DNA from: Phyllobacterium myrsinacearum
GTDB lineage: Bacteria; Pseudomonadota; Alphaproteobacteria; Rhizobiales; Rhizobiaceae
Reading direction: 5' to 3'
DNA length: 64,000 nucleotides
Assembly (NCBI RefSeq): GCF_014138285.1
Contig: NZ_JACGXN010000017.1
Span: 1-64,000 of the forward strand
Shown piece after piece: positions 44,078 through 53,200 of the stretch. The position numbers and the translations under genes are program-made. Every line of letters starts with the position of its first letter. Position 1 is the first letter of the stretch. The notes below the pieces were generated by a model that searched no databases, had not been told where the DNA came from, and saw only the letters and a list, made by a program, of their open reading frames with translations.

Positions 44078-44773
44078 ATGTCAAGATGCGACATGATGAA
44101 AAAAGCACGCAGCACCCAGCGACGGGAGCAATCGCTCTCGACGGATCGAATCATTGAAGCGGCCATTGAGCTCTTGGACAAAAGCGGCGAAGGCGGACTG
44201 ACGTTTCAGGCCCTGTCCAAACGGCTCGCCACGGGTCCTGGTGCAATCTATTGGCATATCGCCAACAAAAGCGAGCTTCTGACGGCCGCCTGCGATGCCA
44301 TCGTTTCTCGTACGATGAACACCACATCTGTTGGCACAACGCCCGAGGCAACAATTCGCGCCGTTGCACTCGGCATGTTTGACGCAATCGACGCGCATCC
44401 GTGGGTGGGATCAGCTCTCACACGTGCGGCTGGGCAGTTGCCAATGGTGCGCATTTTCGAACGCCTCGGCCAGCAGGTTCGCGCCTTGGGCGTCCCAGAC
44501 AACACACAATGGACAGTCGTAGCTGCTTTATTGAACTACATCCTTGGCGTTGGCAGCCAGAATGCGGCCAACGCCCAGCTTGGTCTTGAGCAAGGCTTTG
44601 ATCGAGCCAACTTTCTAGCAGAGGTATCAATCGTTTGGTCTCAGCTCGATCCGAATGAGTATCCGTTCACGCGAAGCGTAGCCACACAGTTGCCCACTCA
44701 CGACGACCGAATGGATTTTCTCGCAGGAGTTGATTTCATCCTCAGCGGGATAGCCTCATTGAGGCAATACTGA
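44078..44773 (+). CDS. TetR-family repressor (TetR_C_11-type)
   Basis: 231 residues if read from ATG 44078; ATG 44093 or 44096 is also possible. Helix-turn-helix: RIIEAAIELLDKSGEGGLTF and QALSKRLATGPGAIYWHIAN, with IYWHI as the recognition helix, and a C-terminal ligand domain. No strong ribosome-binding site is visible before any of these starts. Divergent from the TetX-like gene; likely represses both via paired palindromes. Confidence 0.88.
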   Translation: MSRCDMMKKARSTQRREQSLSTDRIIEAAIELLDKSGEGGLTFQALSKRLATGPGAIYWHIANKSELLTAACDAIVSRTMNTTSVGTTPEATIRAVALGMFDAIDAHPWVGSALTRAAGQLPMVRIFERLGQQVRALGVPDNTQWTVVAALLNYILGVGSQNAANAQLGLEQGFDRANFLAEVSIVWSQLDPNEYPFTRSVATQLPTHDDRMDFLAGVDFILSGIASLRQY

Positions 44774-45028
44774 CACGGCGCCATGCCAAGTGCGCACGCA
44801 GGATGCAGCCGATCAGAATCTTTATGTAAATGACGCTGAAGAGATCAAGTTGCTCACGTTGATATCTTGGCTCTAAAGTCTGGTTTAGGACTTAGAACCC
44901 CAAATACTCGCTGCCTAAGTCTAACTGGCTTGTACTTATAATGTCCCATGCAAATTATTGCGACAGAACCTTACTCAGCATTCTCAACGTTCTATGGCCG
45001 CTATAGTGGCGGCCCTAGAACTGTAGTA

Positions 45029-45140
45029 TCAAGCGGCAGCTGCGTGGGCGAGTACCGCATCCTGTTCCGGGGTTCCACCGGAGACCCCGATCGCGCCGAT
45101 CAGTCCGCCGTCATCGCCGAAGGTGACGCCGCCACGGCTA
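45029..45140 (-). pseudogene. GlcG/HbpS-family (DUF336) C-terminal fragment
   Basis: The minus strand reads GGVTFGDDGGLIGAIGVSGG followed by TPEQDAVLAHAAAA and a stop, the C-terminal block of GlcG/HbpS proteins. No N-terminal part is present upstream. Decayed fragment. Confidence 0.55.
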
Positions 45141-45271
45141 CAATGATACCAACAACATTCATTTCCATTGGCAATCATCGAAGTCGCACCGATGCGCGTC
45201 CTCTCGCATCGGTTGATGGTTCCGCCTCGTTGGTTTAAGTGCAGCTAGTAACTCGGGGATTTGGACAATTT

Positions 45272-45655
45272 TCACGCAAACGTTTTGCGATAAGAATCTT
45301 TTAGCGTGAGAAAATTACCTCGAAACTCGAACACGTCAATGCCCTCGAAGATTATAATCGATCCATCCGGCATGCGCCTTTCAAGCTCCCACAACGCAAA
45401 GCCGCGATTCCCGCTGATAGAGCAGGCGCCGGGCTTGAACGATCCAGGCTCCAGCGACCGGAAAATGCGCGCCAGCTCGTCCTGGATGGCCTGCCTTCCC
45501 GCAAAGATCGTGCCCGGTCCCGGTCCCGTCGACGCAGCATAGACCGCATCGTCGGTAAAATAGCCCATGCAGGCATCAAGGTCATGACGCCGCCAATCCT
45601 CGCCAAAACGGGCCAGCCGTTCGAGGCTCATGGCATCAGAAGAAGTCGAAGACAT
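45272..45655 (-). CDS. SnoaL/ketosteroid-isomerase-like NTF2 protein
   Basis: 127 residues of the NTF2-like fold: LARFGEDWRRHDLDACMGYF, TDDAVYAASTGPGPGTIFAG, and the closing GNRGFALWELERRMPDGSII. Small cavity proteins of this type isomerise or bind hydrophobic compounds. Start ATG 45655 with an AAGGG ribosome-binding site. It is downstream of the deacetylase-like gene on the same strand (63-base gap) and could be the last gene of the left catabolic arm. Confidence 0.8.
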   Translation of the reverse strand: MSSTSSDAMSLERLARFGEDWRRHDLDACMGYFTDDAVYAASTGPGPGTIFAGRQAIQDELARIFRSLEPGSFKPGACSISGNRGFALWELERRMPDGSIIIFEGIDVFEFRGNFLTLKDSYRKTFA

Positions 45656-45718
45656 TCCGTGCAACCCTTTCGTCTGTGGTATCACTCTGCTGTCTGATTG
45701 TCCGGGTGCATGTTTTCC

Positions 45719-46747
45719 TCAGCCATGACGGTGCAGGAAGCCGGTCAGGAAGGCTTCGAAATTGTGCTCAAGCTCAGGTGAATGGTATCCCCCCTCCTGC
45801 ACGATCACCGTCGGCAGGCGCATGGTACCAATGGCCTCACCCATGCGCGCGAAGCCGGTCCGATCCACGCGCATGCAGGCAAAGGGGTCATCTGTCGATG
45901 CATCGAGGCCAAGTGCGACAATCAACATCTCCGGAGCATAATGGCTGATCACGCCGAGCCCGCGTTCGACAGCGGCGCAGTAAACGGCAGTGTCACTCAG
46001 CAGCGGCACGGGCAGGTTCAAATTCGCCCCTTCGCCGGCGCCCCGCCCGCACTCATCAGCATAGCCAGCATAAAACGGATAGAGATCGGCGGGATCCCCA
46101 TGCACCGAGACATGCAAGACATCGGACCGATCATAAAAGATTGCCTGTGTGCCGTTCCCGTGATGGACATCAATATCTATGATGGCAACGCGGTCCGTGC
46201 TTCCGCGTGCAACTTGCGCCGCGAGTGCCGTATTGTTGAGATAGCAAAAGCCGCCGGCCTTGTCGGCATAGGCATGGTGCCCAGGCGGGCGGCAGAGTGC
46301 ATAGGCAGCTGGCGCACCATCAACGACACGCCTCGCTGCTTCAATCGCCGTCATCGCGCTCGCACGGCAGGCCGGCCACGTCCCTTCGACGATCACACAG
46401 CCAGCATCGGCCTGGTAATAGCCCGCGCGTCCGTAGAAATTGCGCGGCAAGCGGTTCATGTAGACATTGGGATGCGCGCTGACACGCAGTTCCGGTCCCG
46501 TGTCCGGCATAGCCCGCCACTCGGCATAACCAGTGGCGAGGAAATCCAGATATCCGGTCTCATGCACGCTGTGCAGGATTTCATCACCCGCATCGGCAGG
46601 CACCGAAGTAGCAATGGACATCCTGTGCAGCGCATTCTGGAATGACACAATGCGGTCCGCTTGTTCCAGATTTGGACGCAGGACCCCTCCTGCCAGCCGC
46701 GTCAGCGGCTGGTGCAATTCTTGACGTGGATCATAGATTGCCAGCAT
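45719..46747 (-). CDS. Histone-deacetylase-family acetylpolyamine amidohydrolase
   Basis: 342 residues. Zn-hydrolase of the HDAC/AcuC/AphA family: His157 and His158 in LCRPPGHHAYADKAGGFCYL, Zn ligands Asp193 and His195 in DIDVHHGNGTQ and Asp282 in ALGLDASTDD, closing QEGGYHSPE. Bacterial relatives remove acetyl or longer acyl groups from polyamines. The spermidine/putrescine-type importer encoded on this arm fits an acylated amine substrate. Cytosolic. Last or next-to-last gene of the left arm. Confidence 0.9.
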   Translation of the reverse strand: MLAIYDPRQELHQPLTRLAGGVLRPNLEQADRIVSFQNALHRMSIATSVPADAGDEILHSVHETGYLDFLATGYAEWRAMPDTGPELRVSAHPNVYMNRLPRNFYGRAGYYQADAGCVIVEGTWPACRASAMTAIEAARRVVDGAPAAYALCRPPGHHAYADKAGGFCYLNNTALAAQVARGSTDRVAIIDIDVHHGNGTQAIFYDRSDVLHVSVHGDPADLYPFYAGYADECGRGAGEGANLNLPVPLLSDTAVYCAAVERGLGVISHYAPEMLIVALGLDASTDDPFACMRVDRTGFARMGEAIGTMRLPTVIVQEGGYHSPELEHNFEAFLTGFLHRHG

Positions 46748-46813
46748 TTATCACACCCCTGATCTTTGCATCATTCCGCTGCGGGCGCTCATGTGTGCGG
46801 ACCCGCCACTCCA

Positions 46814-47659
46814 TCACTTCGGCAAGCCGTTTGCCCAGGTCGCGATGGCGTCGGCGACGGCAGCCGGCTGCTCCGGAAACAAGGCATGCGACGCATTGGC
46901 AATGGTGATGGTCGTCACCCGGTCACCGAATTGCTGGCGCAATTCACCCCAGCGGTCGCGCGGCTTGAACGGATCTTCCTCAGGAATGACTTCAAGAATC
47001 GGCGCGCTGCCCGCCGCCCACCAGATCGTCCGCGGAACCGGGTTTTCGGATTGCATCTTGATAACTTGGGGATACCATCCCTGCAGCCACAGGGTGGCAT
47101 CATGCCCCTTGGCAAAGAAAGCACCCTTCAAGGCTGCCAGCCGCATATCATCGGACAGGGAAGGTGTGGAGGCATAATCCGGCGCCCACCAGACCAGCGG
47201 ATTTCTTTCTGCGGTATCGCTGGCAGCACCCGCTGCAATCGTAACGCCCCGAACCCGCTCGGGGTACTGGGTGGCAACCATGCGGGCGATGAAATGGCCA
47301 TAGGCATGGCCGACGACAACGGCCCGGCCATCACCCAGGGCATCGATGACATTGGCCGTGTCCCGGGCAAAATCGTAGAGGCTCACGCCTTCCATCGGGC
47401 CCTTGGATTGTCCCACGCCCCTTGGCTGCGGCCGCAGCACTTTAAACCCCGCTTTGGCCAAGTGCTCCGCCGCCGCATCATAATCCTCATAGCCATCACG
47501 CCCCGTCGACGGCAGGATGACGATTGCCGGGCCGCTTCCGTCAACGATGGTTTCAATTTCGGTATTGCCCTTTTTGACGATCTCAACCTGCCTGGCAGCA
47601 GCCGGAAAACCGGCACCAAGCATCAAGACCAGGCATAAAGACAGCTTTCGAACACCCAT
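46814..47659 (-). CDS. Exported alpha/beta-hydrolase-fold protein with Ala in the nucleophile elbow
   Basis: 281 residues: signal peptide (LSLCLVLMLGAGFPAAA), then the alpha/beta hydrolase fold with LRPQPRGVGQSKGPMEG (strand 4 region) and AVVVGHAYGHFIARMVATQY. The elbow is G-H-A-Y-G with Ala119 where the catalytic Ser should be. A cap and the His of NASHALFPEQPAAVADAI remain. Either the enzyme is inactive or binding-only, or another residue is the nucleophile. A similar GHAxG elbow occurs, as I recall, in some proteobacterial relatives, so it may be conserved. GGAAGGA supports ATG 47659. Follows the aminotransferase gene. Confidence 0.82.
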   Translation of the reverse strand: MGVRKLSLCLVLMLGAGFPAAARQVEIVKKGNTEIETIVDGSGPAIVILPSTGRDGYEDYDAAAEHLAKAGFKVLRPQPRGVGQSKGPMEGVSLYDFARDTANVIDALGDGRAVVVGHAYGHFIARMVATQYPERVRGVTIAAGAASDTAERNPLVWWAPDYASTPSLSDDMRLAALKGAFFAKGHDATLWLQGWYPQVIKMQSENPVPRTIWWAAGSAPILEVIPEEDPFKPRDRWGELRQQFGDRVTTITIANASHALFPEQPAAVADAIATWANGLPK

Positions 47660-47736
47660 GCTCTTTCCTTCCCCTGTTTTATGACAATCAAGACTTTGCG
47701 ACACCGCCGGACACGAAGCTGCCCGGGACAAACATG

Positions 47737-49122
47737 TCAGCCGCAGCTTGTTCCGCCCGACGCGCTGTAGGCGTCGAGTGATGCGTCGAGCGCCTGCGTG
47801 AAGCGGGCAACGATTTCGTCGATCTGCTCCTCCGTGCAGATCAGTGGCGGTGCCAAGGCGATGCCAGTACCCAGCGACCGGCAGACAAGCCCTCTTTCGA
47901 ACGCCCGGTTCTGGACACCCAGACCAAACTGCATGTCCGGCGCAAAGGCCTCCTTGCTCTGCTTGTCCCGCACAAGCTCGACGGCCCACATCAGCCCTAC
48001 TCCGCGTATTTCGCCAATCAGCGGGTGATCGGCCAACGGCGCCATTGCCGCCTGCATCCGCGCGGCCAGTGCCGGGACATTATCGATGATCCCGTCCTCT
48101 TCATAAATGCGCAGCGCCTCGACACCGACGGCACAGGCAACGGGGTGCGCGCCATAGGTATAGCCGTGGCCGAAGACGCCGATCTTCTCGCTTTGCGCCC
48201 GCATCCCCTGATAGACCCGCTCGGATATCAGCAGTGCCGAGAGCGGCATATAGGCCGCGGTCAGCGCCTTGGCACAGGTCACGATATCGGGTTTCATGTC
48301 ATAGGTCTGGCTTCCCCACCAGTTTCCGGTACGGCCAAAGCCGGTGATGACTTCATCTGCAACCAGAAGAACGTCGTGCTTACGCAAAACGGCCTGGATT
48401 TTCTCGAAATAACCGGCGGGCGGCACGATCACCCCACCGGTCCCCATCACGGGCTCGGCAAAAAAGGCGCCGACCGTTTCCGGTCCTTCGGCAAGGATCA
48501 GCTGATCCAGCTCTTCAGCAAGCCGGGTTGAAAATGCCTCTTCCGTCTCCCCGGGCTGGCCTTCCCTATAGAAATGCGGACAGGTGACGTGCAGGAAACC
48601 CTCCAGCGGCAGGTTGAAATCCCGATGAAGGTGTGGAAGGCCGGTCAAGCTTGCCGATGCAATTGACGTCCCGTGATAGCTGCGATAGCGCGCGATGATC
48701 TTGCGCTTCTGTGTCTGGCCCATGGCATGGAAATAGTACCATACGAGCTTGATGGCCGTATCGTTGGCTTCCGAGCCGGAGCTCTGGAACAAAACCTTTG
48801 ACATCGGCACCGGCGCGACCTTGAGAAGGCGCTCGGCCAGTTCAATGGCAGGCTCCGTCGAACGATGGGCAAAATTCTGGTAATAGGGCAGCGTATTGAG
48901 CTGTCTGGTCGCAACATCGGCGAGCCGTTTCTCGCTCATGCCCAGTGCCGCGCACCACAGGCCCGACATGCCTTCCAGATATTGTTTGCCGTCGTCATCA
49001 TACACATAGGCACCCTCCCCGCGCATCATGATCGTCGGCCCCAGCGTCTCATGCAGCGCCAGATTTGTTTGCGGATGGATATGCGTGCTGATGTCGCGCA
49101 TTCGTAGCGAGTTATAGGTCAC
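47737..49122 (-). CDS. Class III (omega/polyamine-type) aminotransferase
   Basis: 461 residues of the PLP-dependent class III family. PLP Lys285 in DIVTCAKALTAAYMPLSALL, Asp256 in LLVADEVITGFGRTGNWWGS, plus YHGTSIASASLTGLP and SSGSEANDTAIKLVWYYFHA. Such enzymes transfer a terminal amino group to pyruvate or 2-oxoglutarate and make an aldehyde. With the importer and deacetylase it fits stepwise amine catabolism; an aldehyde dehydrogenase sits in the right arm. First enzyme after the importer genes on this strand (40 bases from the permease stop). Confidence 0.92.
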   Translation of the reverse strand: MTYNSLRMRDISTHIHPQTNLALHETLGPTIMMRGEGAYVYDDDGKQYLEGMSGLWCAALGMSEKRLADVATRQLNTLPYYQNFAHRSTEPAIELAERLLKVAPVPMSKVLFQSSGSEANDTAIKLVWYYFHAMGQTQKRKIIARYRSYHGTSIASASLTGLPHLHRDFNLPLEGFLHVTCPHFYREGQPGETEEAFSTRLAEELDQLILAEGPETVGAFFAEPVMGTGGVIVPPAGYFEKIQAVLRKHDVLLVADEVITGFGRTGNWWGSQTYDMKPDIVTCAKALTAAYMPLSALLISERVYQGMRAQSEKIGVFGHGYTYGAHPVACAVGVEALRIYEEDGIIDNVPALAARMQAAMAPLADHPLIGEIRGVGLMWAVELVRDKQSKEAFAPDMQFGLGVQNRAFERGLVCRSLGTGIALAPPLICTEEQIDEIVARFTQALDASLDAYSASGGTSCG

Positions 49123-49161
49123 GGTTTCTTTCCTTTTTGCTCAAGCGCATCTTGCGGATGT

Positions 49162-49989
49162 TTAGTCTGGCGAAGGGCCGGAACGGCCGCGCCGTTGGAT
49201 GAATTGGCCGGCAACCAGGACCACAATCGACAAAACAACGAGTAGGGACGAAATGGCTGCGACCGTCGGATCAACCTGATCACGTATATTGGCGAACATT
49301 CGTTTGGTCAGAGTGGAGTTTGCGCCGCTCGACACAAAGATGGAGACCACCACCTCATCGAAGGAGGTCACAAAGGCGAACAGCATACCCGACAGGACTG
49401 AAATACGGATCTGCGGAAGCGTCACGGTTAGAAAGGCGCGAACCGGCGAGGCTCCAAGTCCCCGGGCGGCACGTTCCAAATTCATGTCAAAGCCGGAAAG
49501 CCCATTCCCGACAGCGATCATGACGAAAGGAATAGCCAGCGTTGTGTGTGCCAGTACAAGACCGGCAATCGTATTGTTGAGACCAAGCCTGGCGTAAACG
49601 AAGAAGACACCGATCGCCACGAAGATCAGCGGAACCATCATGGGCAGCACCAGCATGCCGCGGACGATGGGTTTGAACACGTTTGTCGACTTGTGCAGTC
49701 CGTAACTTGCAAGTGTGCCCAGAATGGTTGCCAAAATGGTTGTCACGGCGCCGACCTTCAGCGACACCCATGTCGACTGGCGCCACTCCGACGAGAAGAA
49801 ATAAGCCTCGTACCAACGGAGACTCCAGACCCGCGGCGGGAACTCCAGATATTGCGAATCCGAAAATGACATGGGCACAACGATCAAGCATGGGATGATG
49901 AGAAAGGCGATAACCAGTCCGACGAGACCATAGAGCCACAATCGCTGAAGGTGCGTGATCTGTGTTGAGGTGGCGGGACGACGCAACAT
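49162..49989 (-). CDS. ABC permease, PotC family
   Basis: 275 residues, six membrane helices of the PotC/YdcV type with the EAA loop LERAARGLGASPVRAFLTVT. ATGA-style overlap with the upstream PotB gene supports ATG 49989. Inner-membrane partner of PotB for polyamine-like substrates. Confidence 0.92.
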   Translation of the reverse strand: MLRRPATSTQITHLQRLWLYGLVGLVIAFLIIPCLIVVPMSFSDSQYLEFPPRVWSLRWYEAYFFSSEWRQSTWVSLKVGAVTTILATILGTLASYGLHKSTNVFKPIVRGMLVLPMMVPLIFVAIGVFFVYARLGLNNTIAGLVLAHTTLAIPFVMIAVGNGLSGFDMNLERAARGLGASPVRAFLTVTLPQIRISVLSGMLFAFVTSFDEVVVSIFVSSGANSTLTKRMFANIRDQVDPTVAAISSLLVVLSIVVLVAGQFIQRRGRSGPSPD

Positions 49990-50891
49990 CAGCGCTTGCC
50001 TCCCCATGCGTCCGGTACGCGCATGAAACGGTTCACGCCCCAAAGAATTCCCCCTGTCACGACCAGCAGAACCACGCTCAATGCGCTCGCCGCTCCCCAA
50101 TTGGCAAATTTGGCCACCATGTCGGCGATCTGGGTCGACCACATGGCCACACGTCCCCCGCCAAGCAGGGCGGGCGTCAGATAAAAGCCAAGGCACAGGA
50201 CAAAGGTCAGGGCGATACCGGCAGAAAGACCGGACAGGGATAGGGGTAGAAAGACCTGCCGGAACGCCTGCGCCGGTGAAGCGCCGCAATTGGCTGCGGC
50301 ACGCAACAGAACCGGATCAATCGCTTTCATCGAGGCGTAAAGCGGCAAGATGAGGAACGGAAGCATGACATGCACCATCCCGATCACGGTTCCCGTCATA
50401 TTGTGTACCAGCGGCAAAGGCTCGCTGATAAGACCGCTTGATAGCAGCCATTGATTGATGATGCCTTGCCGTTGAAGCAGAACGAGCCAGGCGTAGGTAC
50501 GCACCAGAACCGACGTCCAGAACGGCAAGATTACAAAGACCATCAGTATCTGGGTTGCGCGCTGCGGCAGTTGCGACAAAAGATAGGCAACGGGATAGCC
50601 AAGCAGGACGCAGATGGCTGTGACCAATCCAGCAACCTTGAACGTGGTGAGAAAGCTATCAACATAAGCAGGGCGCAGCAGCCGCACATAGTTTTCCGTC
50701 GACAGGTTCCCGGCAGCATCAAATAAGGAAAGCCAAGCCAGCCAGCTGAACGGAATGATCAGGACCGCCGCCACCAGCATCGCAGCAGGCAGCGATAGCC
50801 CGATAAAAGAGATGCCCTGCAGGTTGCGGGAGCGCTGGAGCAGAGAATTGTTGAGAACGACCGGTTCGGTCTCTTGCACCATGACGGTCAT
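49989..50891 (-). CDS. ABC permease, PotB family
   Basis: 300 residues with six helices (SLPAAMLVAAVLIIPFSWLA near the start) and the EAA loop LRAAANCGASPAQAFRQVFL. Middle subunit of the PotABCD-like importer. Overlaps the ATPase gene by 4 bases upstream. Confidence 0.92.
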   Translation of the reverse strand: MTVMVQETEPVVLNNSLLQRSRNLQGISFIGLSLPAAMLVAAVLIIPFSWLAWLSLFDAAGNLSTENYVRLLRPAYVDSFLTTFKVAGLVTAICVLLGYPVAYLLSQLPQRATQILMVFVILPFWTSVLVRTYAWLVLLQRQGIINQWLLSSGLISEPLPLVHNMTGTVIGMVHVMLPFLILPLYASMKAIDPVLLRAAANCGASPAQAFRQVFLPLSLSGLSAGIALTFVLCLGFYLTPALLGGGRVAMWSTQIADMVAKFANWGAASALSVVLLVVTGGILWGVNRFMRVPDAWGGKR

Positions 50892-51949
50892 TGGACCGCA
50901 TCTCCAACAACAACGCTGGCTTCAGGCGTCAGCCATAGCTCGATCTCCTGGCCAGGCACGGGCAGTTCCTTTCCTTCCAACCCCGTGTGGCGGATGGAAA
51001 TTTCGTGGTTACCCGCCAGGCTGACCGATATGAGATGACTGTCGCCGCGATAGACAATGTCCATGATCTTGCCGGCGATCCGGTTGTCGCGTTGCGCGTT
51101 ACCGGCCCAGCGCAACCGCTCCGGGCGCACGATCAGCCAGCCATTGACATCGCAATAGGGCTGGGAAGCAAGGCGCAAGGACCTGTTGCCCAGATGATAA
51201 CTGTTGTCGCGCCATTCGACCGGCAGGAAGCGCGTTTCACCCATGAAGCCGGCCACAAATTTGCAGTTGGGATGATCATAGATGTTCTGCGGTGTATCGA
51301 GCTGGACGACCCTGCCCCGGTCAAGCACCGCGATACGATCCGACATGGTCAGTGCCTCCTGCTGATCGTGCGTCACGTAGACCGTCGTCATCCCCAGACG
51401 ATTATGCAGCCGCTTCAATTCCATCTGCATATGCTCGCGCAGATTCTTGTCCAGGGCCGAAAGCGGCTCGTCCATGAGCAGTATCTTGGGTTCAAACACG
51501 ATAGCACGCGCCAAGGCCACCCGCTGGCGCTGACCACCTGACAGTTCCCCAATGCGCCGTGCCTCCAGCTTGTCCATATGGACGGTTTCAAGCGCACCCA
51601 TGACACGGTTGCGGATCGATTCCCGGTCTATCCCACGCAGTTTGAGCGGATAGGCGACGTTGTCGAAAACATCCATGTGGGGGAATAGGGCATAGTTTTG
51701 AAACACCATGCCAAGGTCACGTTTGTGCGGCGGCCGGGTAATGAATTCCACGTCATCCACCATCAGACTGCCGCTATCGGGCCGCTCAAAACCGGCTATC
51801 ACGTTGAGCAGCGTGGTTTTGCCCGAACCTGACGGCCCCAGAAGGGTAAGGAACTCCCCCGGGTAAATATCCAGTGAAATTCCATCGAGCGCCTTGAACG
51901 CCCCATAGGCCTTGTGAACGTGGCGAATGGAAACCTTACCTGCACCCAT
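50888..51949 (-). CDS. ABC ATPase, PotA family
   Basis: 353 residues. Walker A LLGPSGSGKTTLLNVIAGFE, signature ELSGGQRQRVALARAIVFEP, Walker B ILLMDEPLSALDKNLREHMQ, H-loop VYVTHDQQEALTMSD, then a TOBE domain (RPERLRWAGNAQRDNRIAGK). Energises the Pot-type importer. ATG overlaps the PotB gene on its 3' side. Confidence 0.94.
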   Translation of the reverse strand: MGAGKVSIRHVHKAYGAFKALDGISLDIYPGEFLTLLGPSGSGKTTLLNVIAGFERPDSGSLMVDDVEFITRPPHKRDLGMVFQNYALFPHMDVFDNVAYPLKLRGIDRESIRNRVMGALETVHMDKLEARRIGELSGGQRQRVALARAIVFEPKILLMDEPLSALDKNLREHMQMELKRLHNRLGMTTVYVTHDQQEALTMSDRIAVLDRGRVVQLDTPQNIYDHPNCKFVAGFMGETRFLPVEWRDNSYHLGNRSLRLASQPYCDVNGWLIVRPERLRWAGNAQRDNRIAGKIMDIVYRGDSHLISVSLAGNHEISIRHTGLEGKELPVPGQEIELWLTPEASVVVGDAVQ

Positions 51950-51975
51950 GATGCCCTCCCGAAGTCATTTGTTCG

Positions 51976-53022
51976 TCAGTTTGCCATCAAGAGACTATAG
52001 TCTTCACGCACCAGATTGGTATTATCCCGCCACCAGTTTGCATCGAGAAACACCTGCTTCTTGAGGTTCTCGGGGGACATGTTGGAGCGCGCCAGCACCT
52101 CCTGTGAGAATTTTCCGACCTGGAAAGCCAGACTGTTGGTCGGACCGTAATAGGGCATCATTTCCGGAATGCGGGCCTGAATTTCAGGCGAAACCACACC
52201 CGCAACCAATGTCTGTGCCGCCTTGACATGCGGCGCGCCTTTGAGGATGGCCAGGCAGCCATAACCCAAAATAGCATCCTGATACGTGTAGGAAACGGGC
52301 GCTCCATCGGCAATCACACTGGCAACGCGGCTGCCCCAGATCGCCATCATGTCCACCTCTCCATCCTTGATCAACTGCGAAGACTGAGCACCCGACGACC
52401 ACCATACCGCGACCTTGCTCTTGATCTTATCGAGCGAGCGGAAGGCCCGCTTGCTGTCGAGAGGATAAAGCTCGTCCTTCGGCACACCGTCGGCCATCAG
52501 AGCCACCTCAAGCATTTCCTGCGGATAGGTGCTCAATGCACGGCGGCCCGGAAATTTTTCCGTGTCCCACAAATCCTTCCAGCTTTGCGGCGCCTTGTCC
52601 TTGTAAACATCAGTGCGCCACGCCAGGACGACCGAATAAGAATTGGTGGCAATCCAGTGCTCGCCATATCCCCGCTTGTCGAAGCCGTCGGTGTTGATGA
52701 CGTTGTAATCCAGGGGCTCAAACAGGCCCTCCTTGCCGCCGACCGCGCAATCATCGGATCCCAGATGGACCAGATCCCAGGTCGGTGAACCCGACTGAAC
52801 CTGTACACGCACGGCTGCCAGCCCGTCATGGGTTTCCTCCGCGATGGAAAGCCCGGCCTTGTCGGCCGCCGGTTGCCACAACGTGGCGCGAAGATCCTTT
52901 TGCAGATTGCCGCCGAAGCCGGCGATGGTCACGGTTTCGTTCGCGGCAAAAGATCCTGACGCCATTGCCAGACCAGCAGCACCAATCAACAAACCTGATA
53001 ATGTAATACGTCCGATTTGCAT
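51976..53022 (-). CDS. ABC solute-binding protein, PotD-like
   Basis: 348 residues. Signal peptide (LLIGAAGLAMASGSFAAN), then the SBP fold of the spermidine/putrescine cluster: VQVQSGSPTWDLVHLGSDDC, YGEHWIATNSYSVVLAWRTD and WKDLWDTEKFPGRRALSTYP. Periplasmic receptor for the Pot-type importer. First gene of the left arm; its promoter region holds the paired MarR palindromes. The ligand may be a modified amine or unrelated. Confidence 0.92.
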   Translation of the reverse strand: MQIGRITLSGLLIGAAGLAMASGSFAANETVTIAGFGGNLQKDLRATLWQPAADKAGLSIAEETHDGLAAVRVQVQSGSPTWDLVHLGSDDCAVGGKEGLFEPLDYNVINTDGFDKRGYGEHWIATNSYSVVLAWRTDVYKDKAPQSWKDLWDTEKFPGRRALSTYPQEMLEVALMADGVPKDELYPLDSKRAFRSLDKIKSKVAVWWSSGAQSSQLIKDGEVDMMAIWGSRVASVIADGAPVSYTYQDAILGYGCLAILKGAPHVKAAQTLVAGVVSPEIQARIPEMMPYYGPTNSLAFQVGKFSQEVLARSNMSPENLKKQVFLDANWWRDNTNLVREDYSLLMAN

Positions 53023-53119
53023 TGCTCGTTCTCCCGTTTGAGCTGACTGCTTCTCACGTCGCCTGCTTCCCCTGCAGGATCATCGACACTGTCGACAAAT
53101 GTTTCATATCGTGGCAATC

Positions 53120-53159
53120 TAGTTGATGAAATTAACTATCTAGTTTACATTGTCAACTA
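53120..53159. promoter_or_regulatory. MarR operator pair 1 (left arm and marR)
   Basis: Two 19-bp imperfect palindromes: TAGTTGATGAAATTAACTA (53120-53138) and TAGTTTACATTGTCAACTA (53141-53159). Form TAGTTNA-N5-TNAACTA. Centres 21 bp apart (two helical turns). They lie between the divergent importer and marR starts. Inferred to be MarR sites. Confidence 0.85.
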
Positions 53160-53200
53160 GTTTTTTGACACGTAAATCCAATGCATTTCACGGAGACTGA

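Noticed and set aside
44948-45238. 96-residue plus-strand frame
   Set aside because: The opposite strand holds a clear GlcG-family fragment, so the plus-strand frame is a shadow.
45782-46645. 287-residue frame antisense to the deacetylase-like gene
   Set aside because: Shadow frame; no family, no ribosome-binding site.
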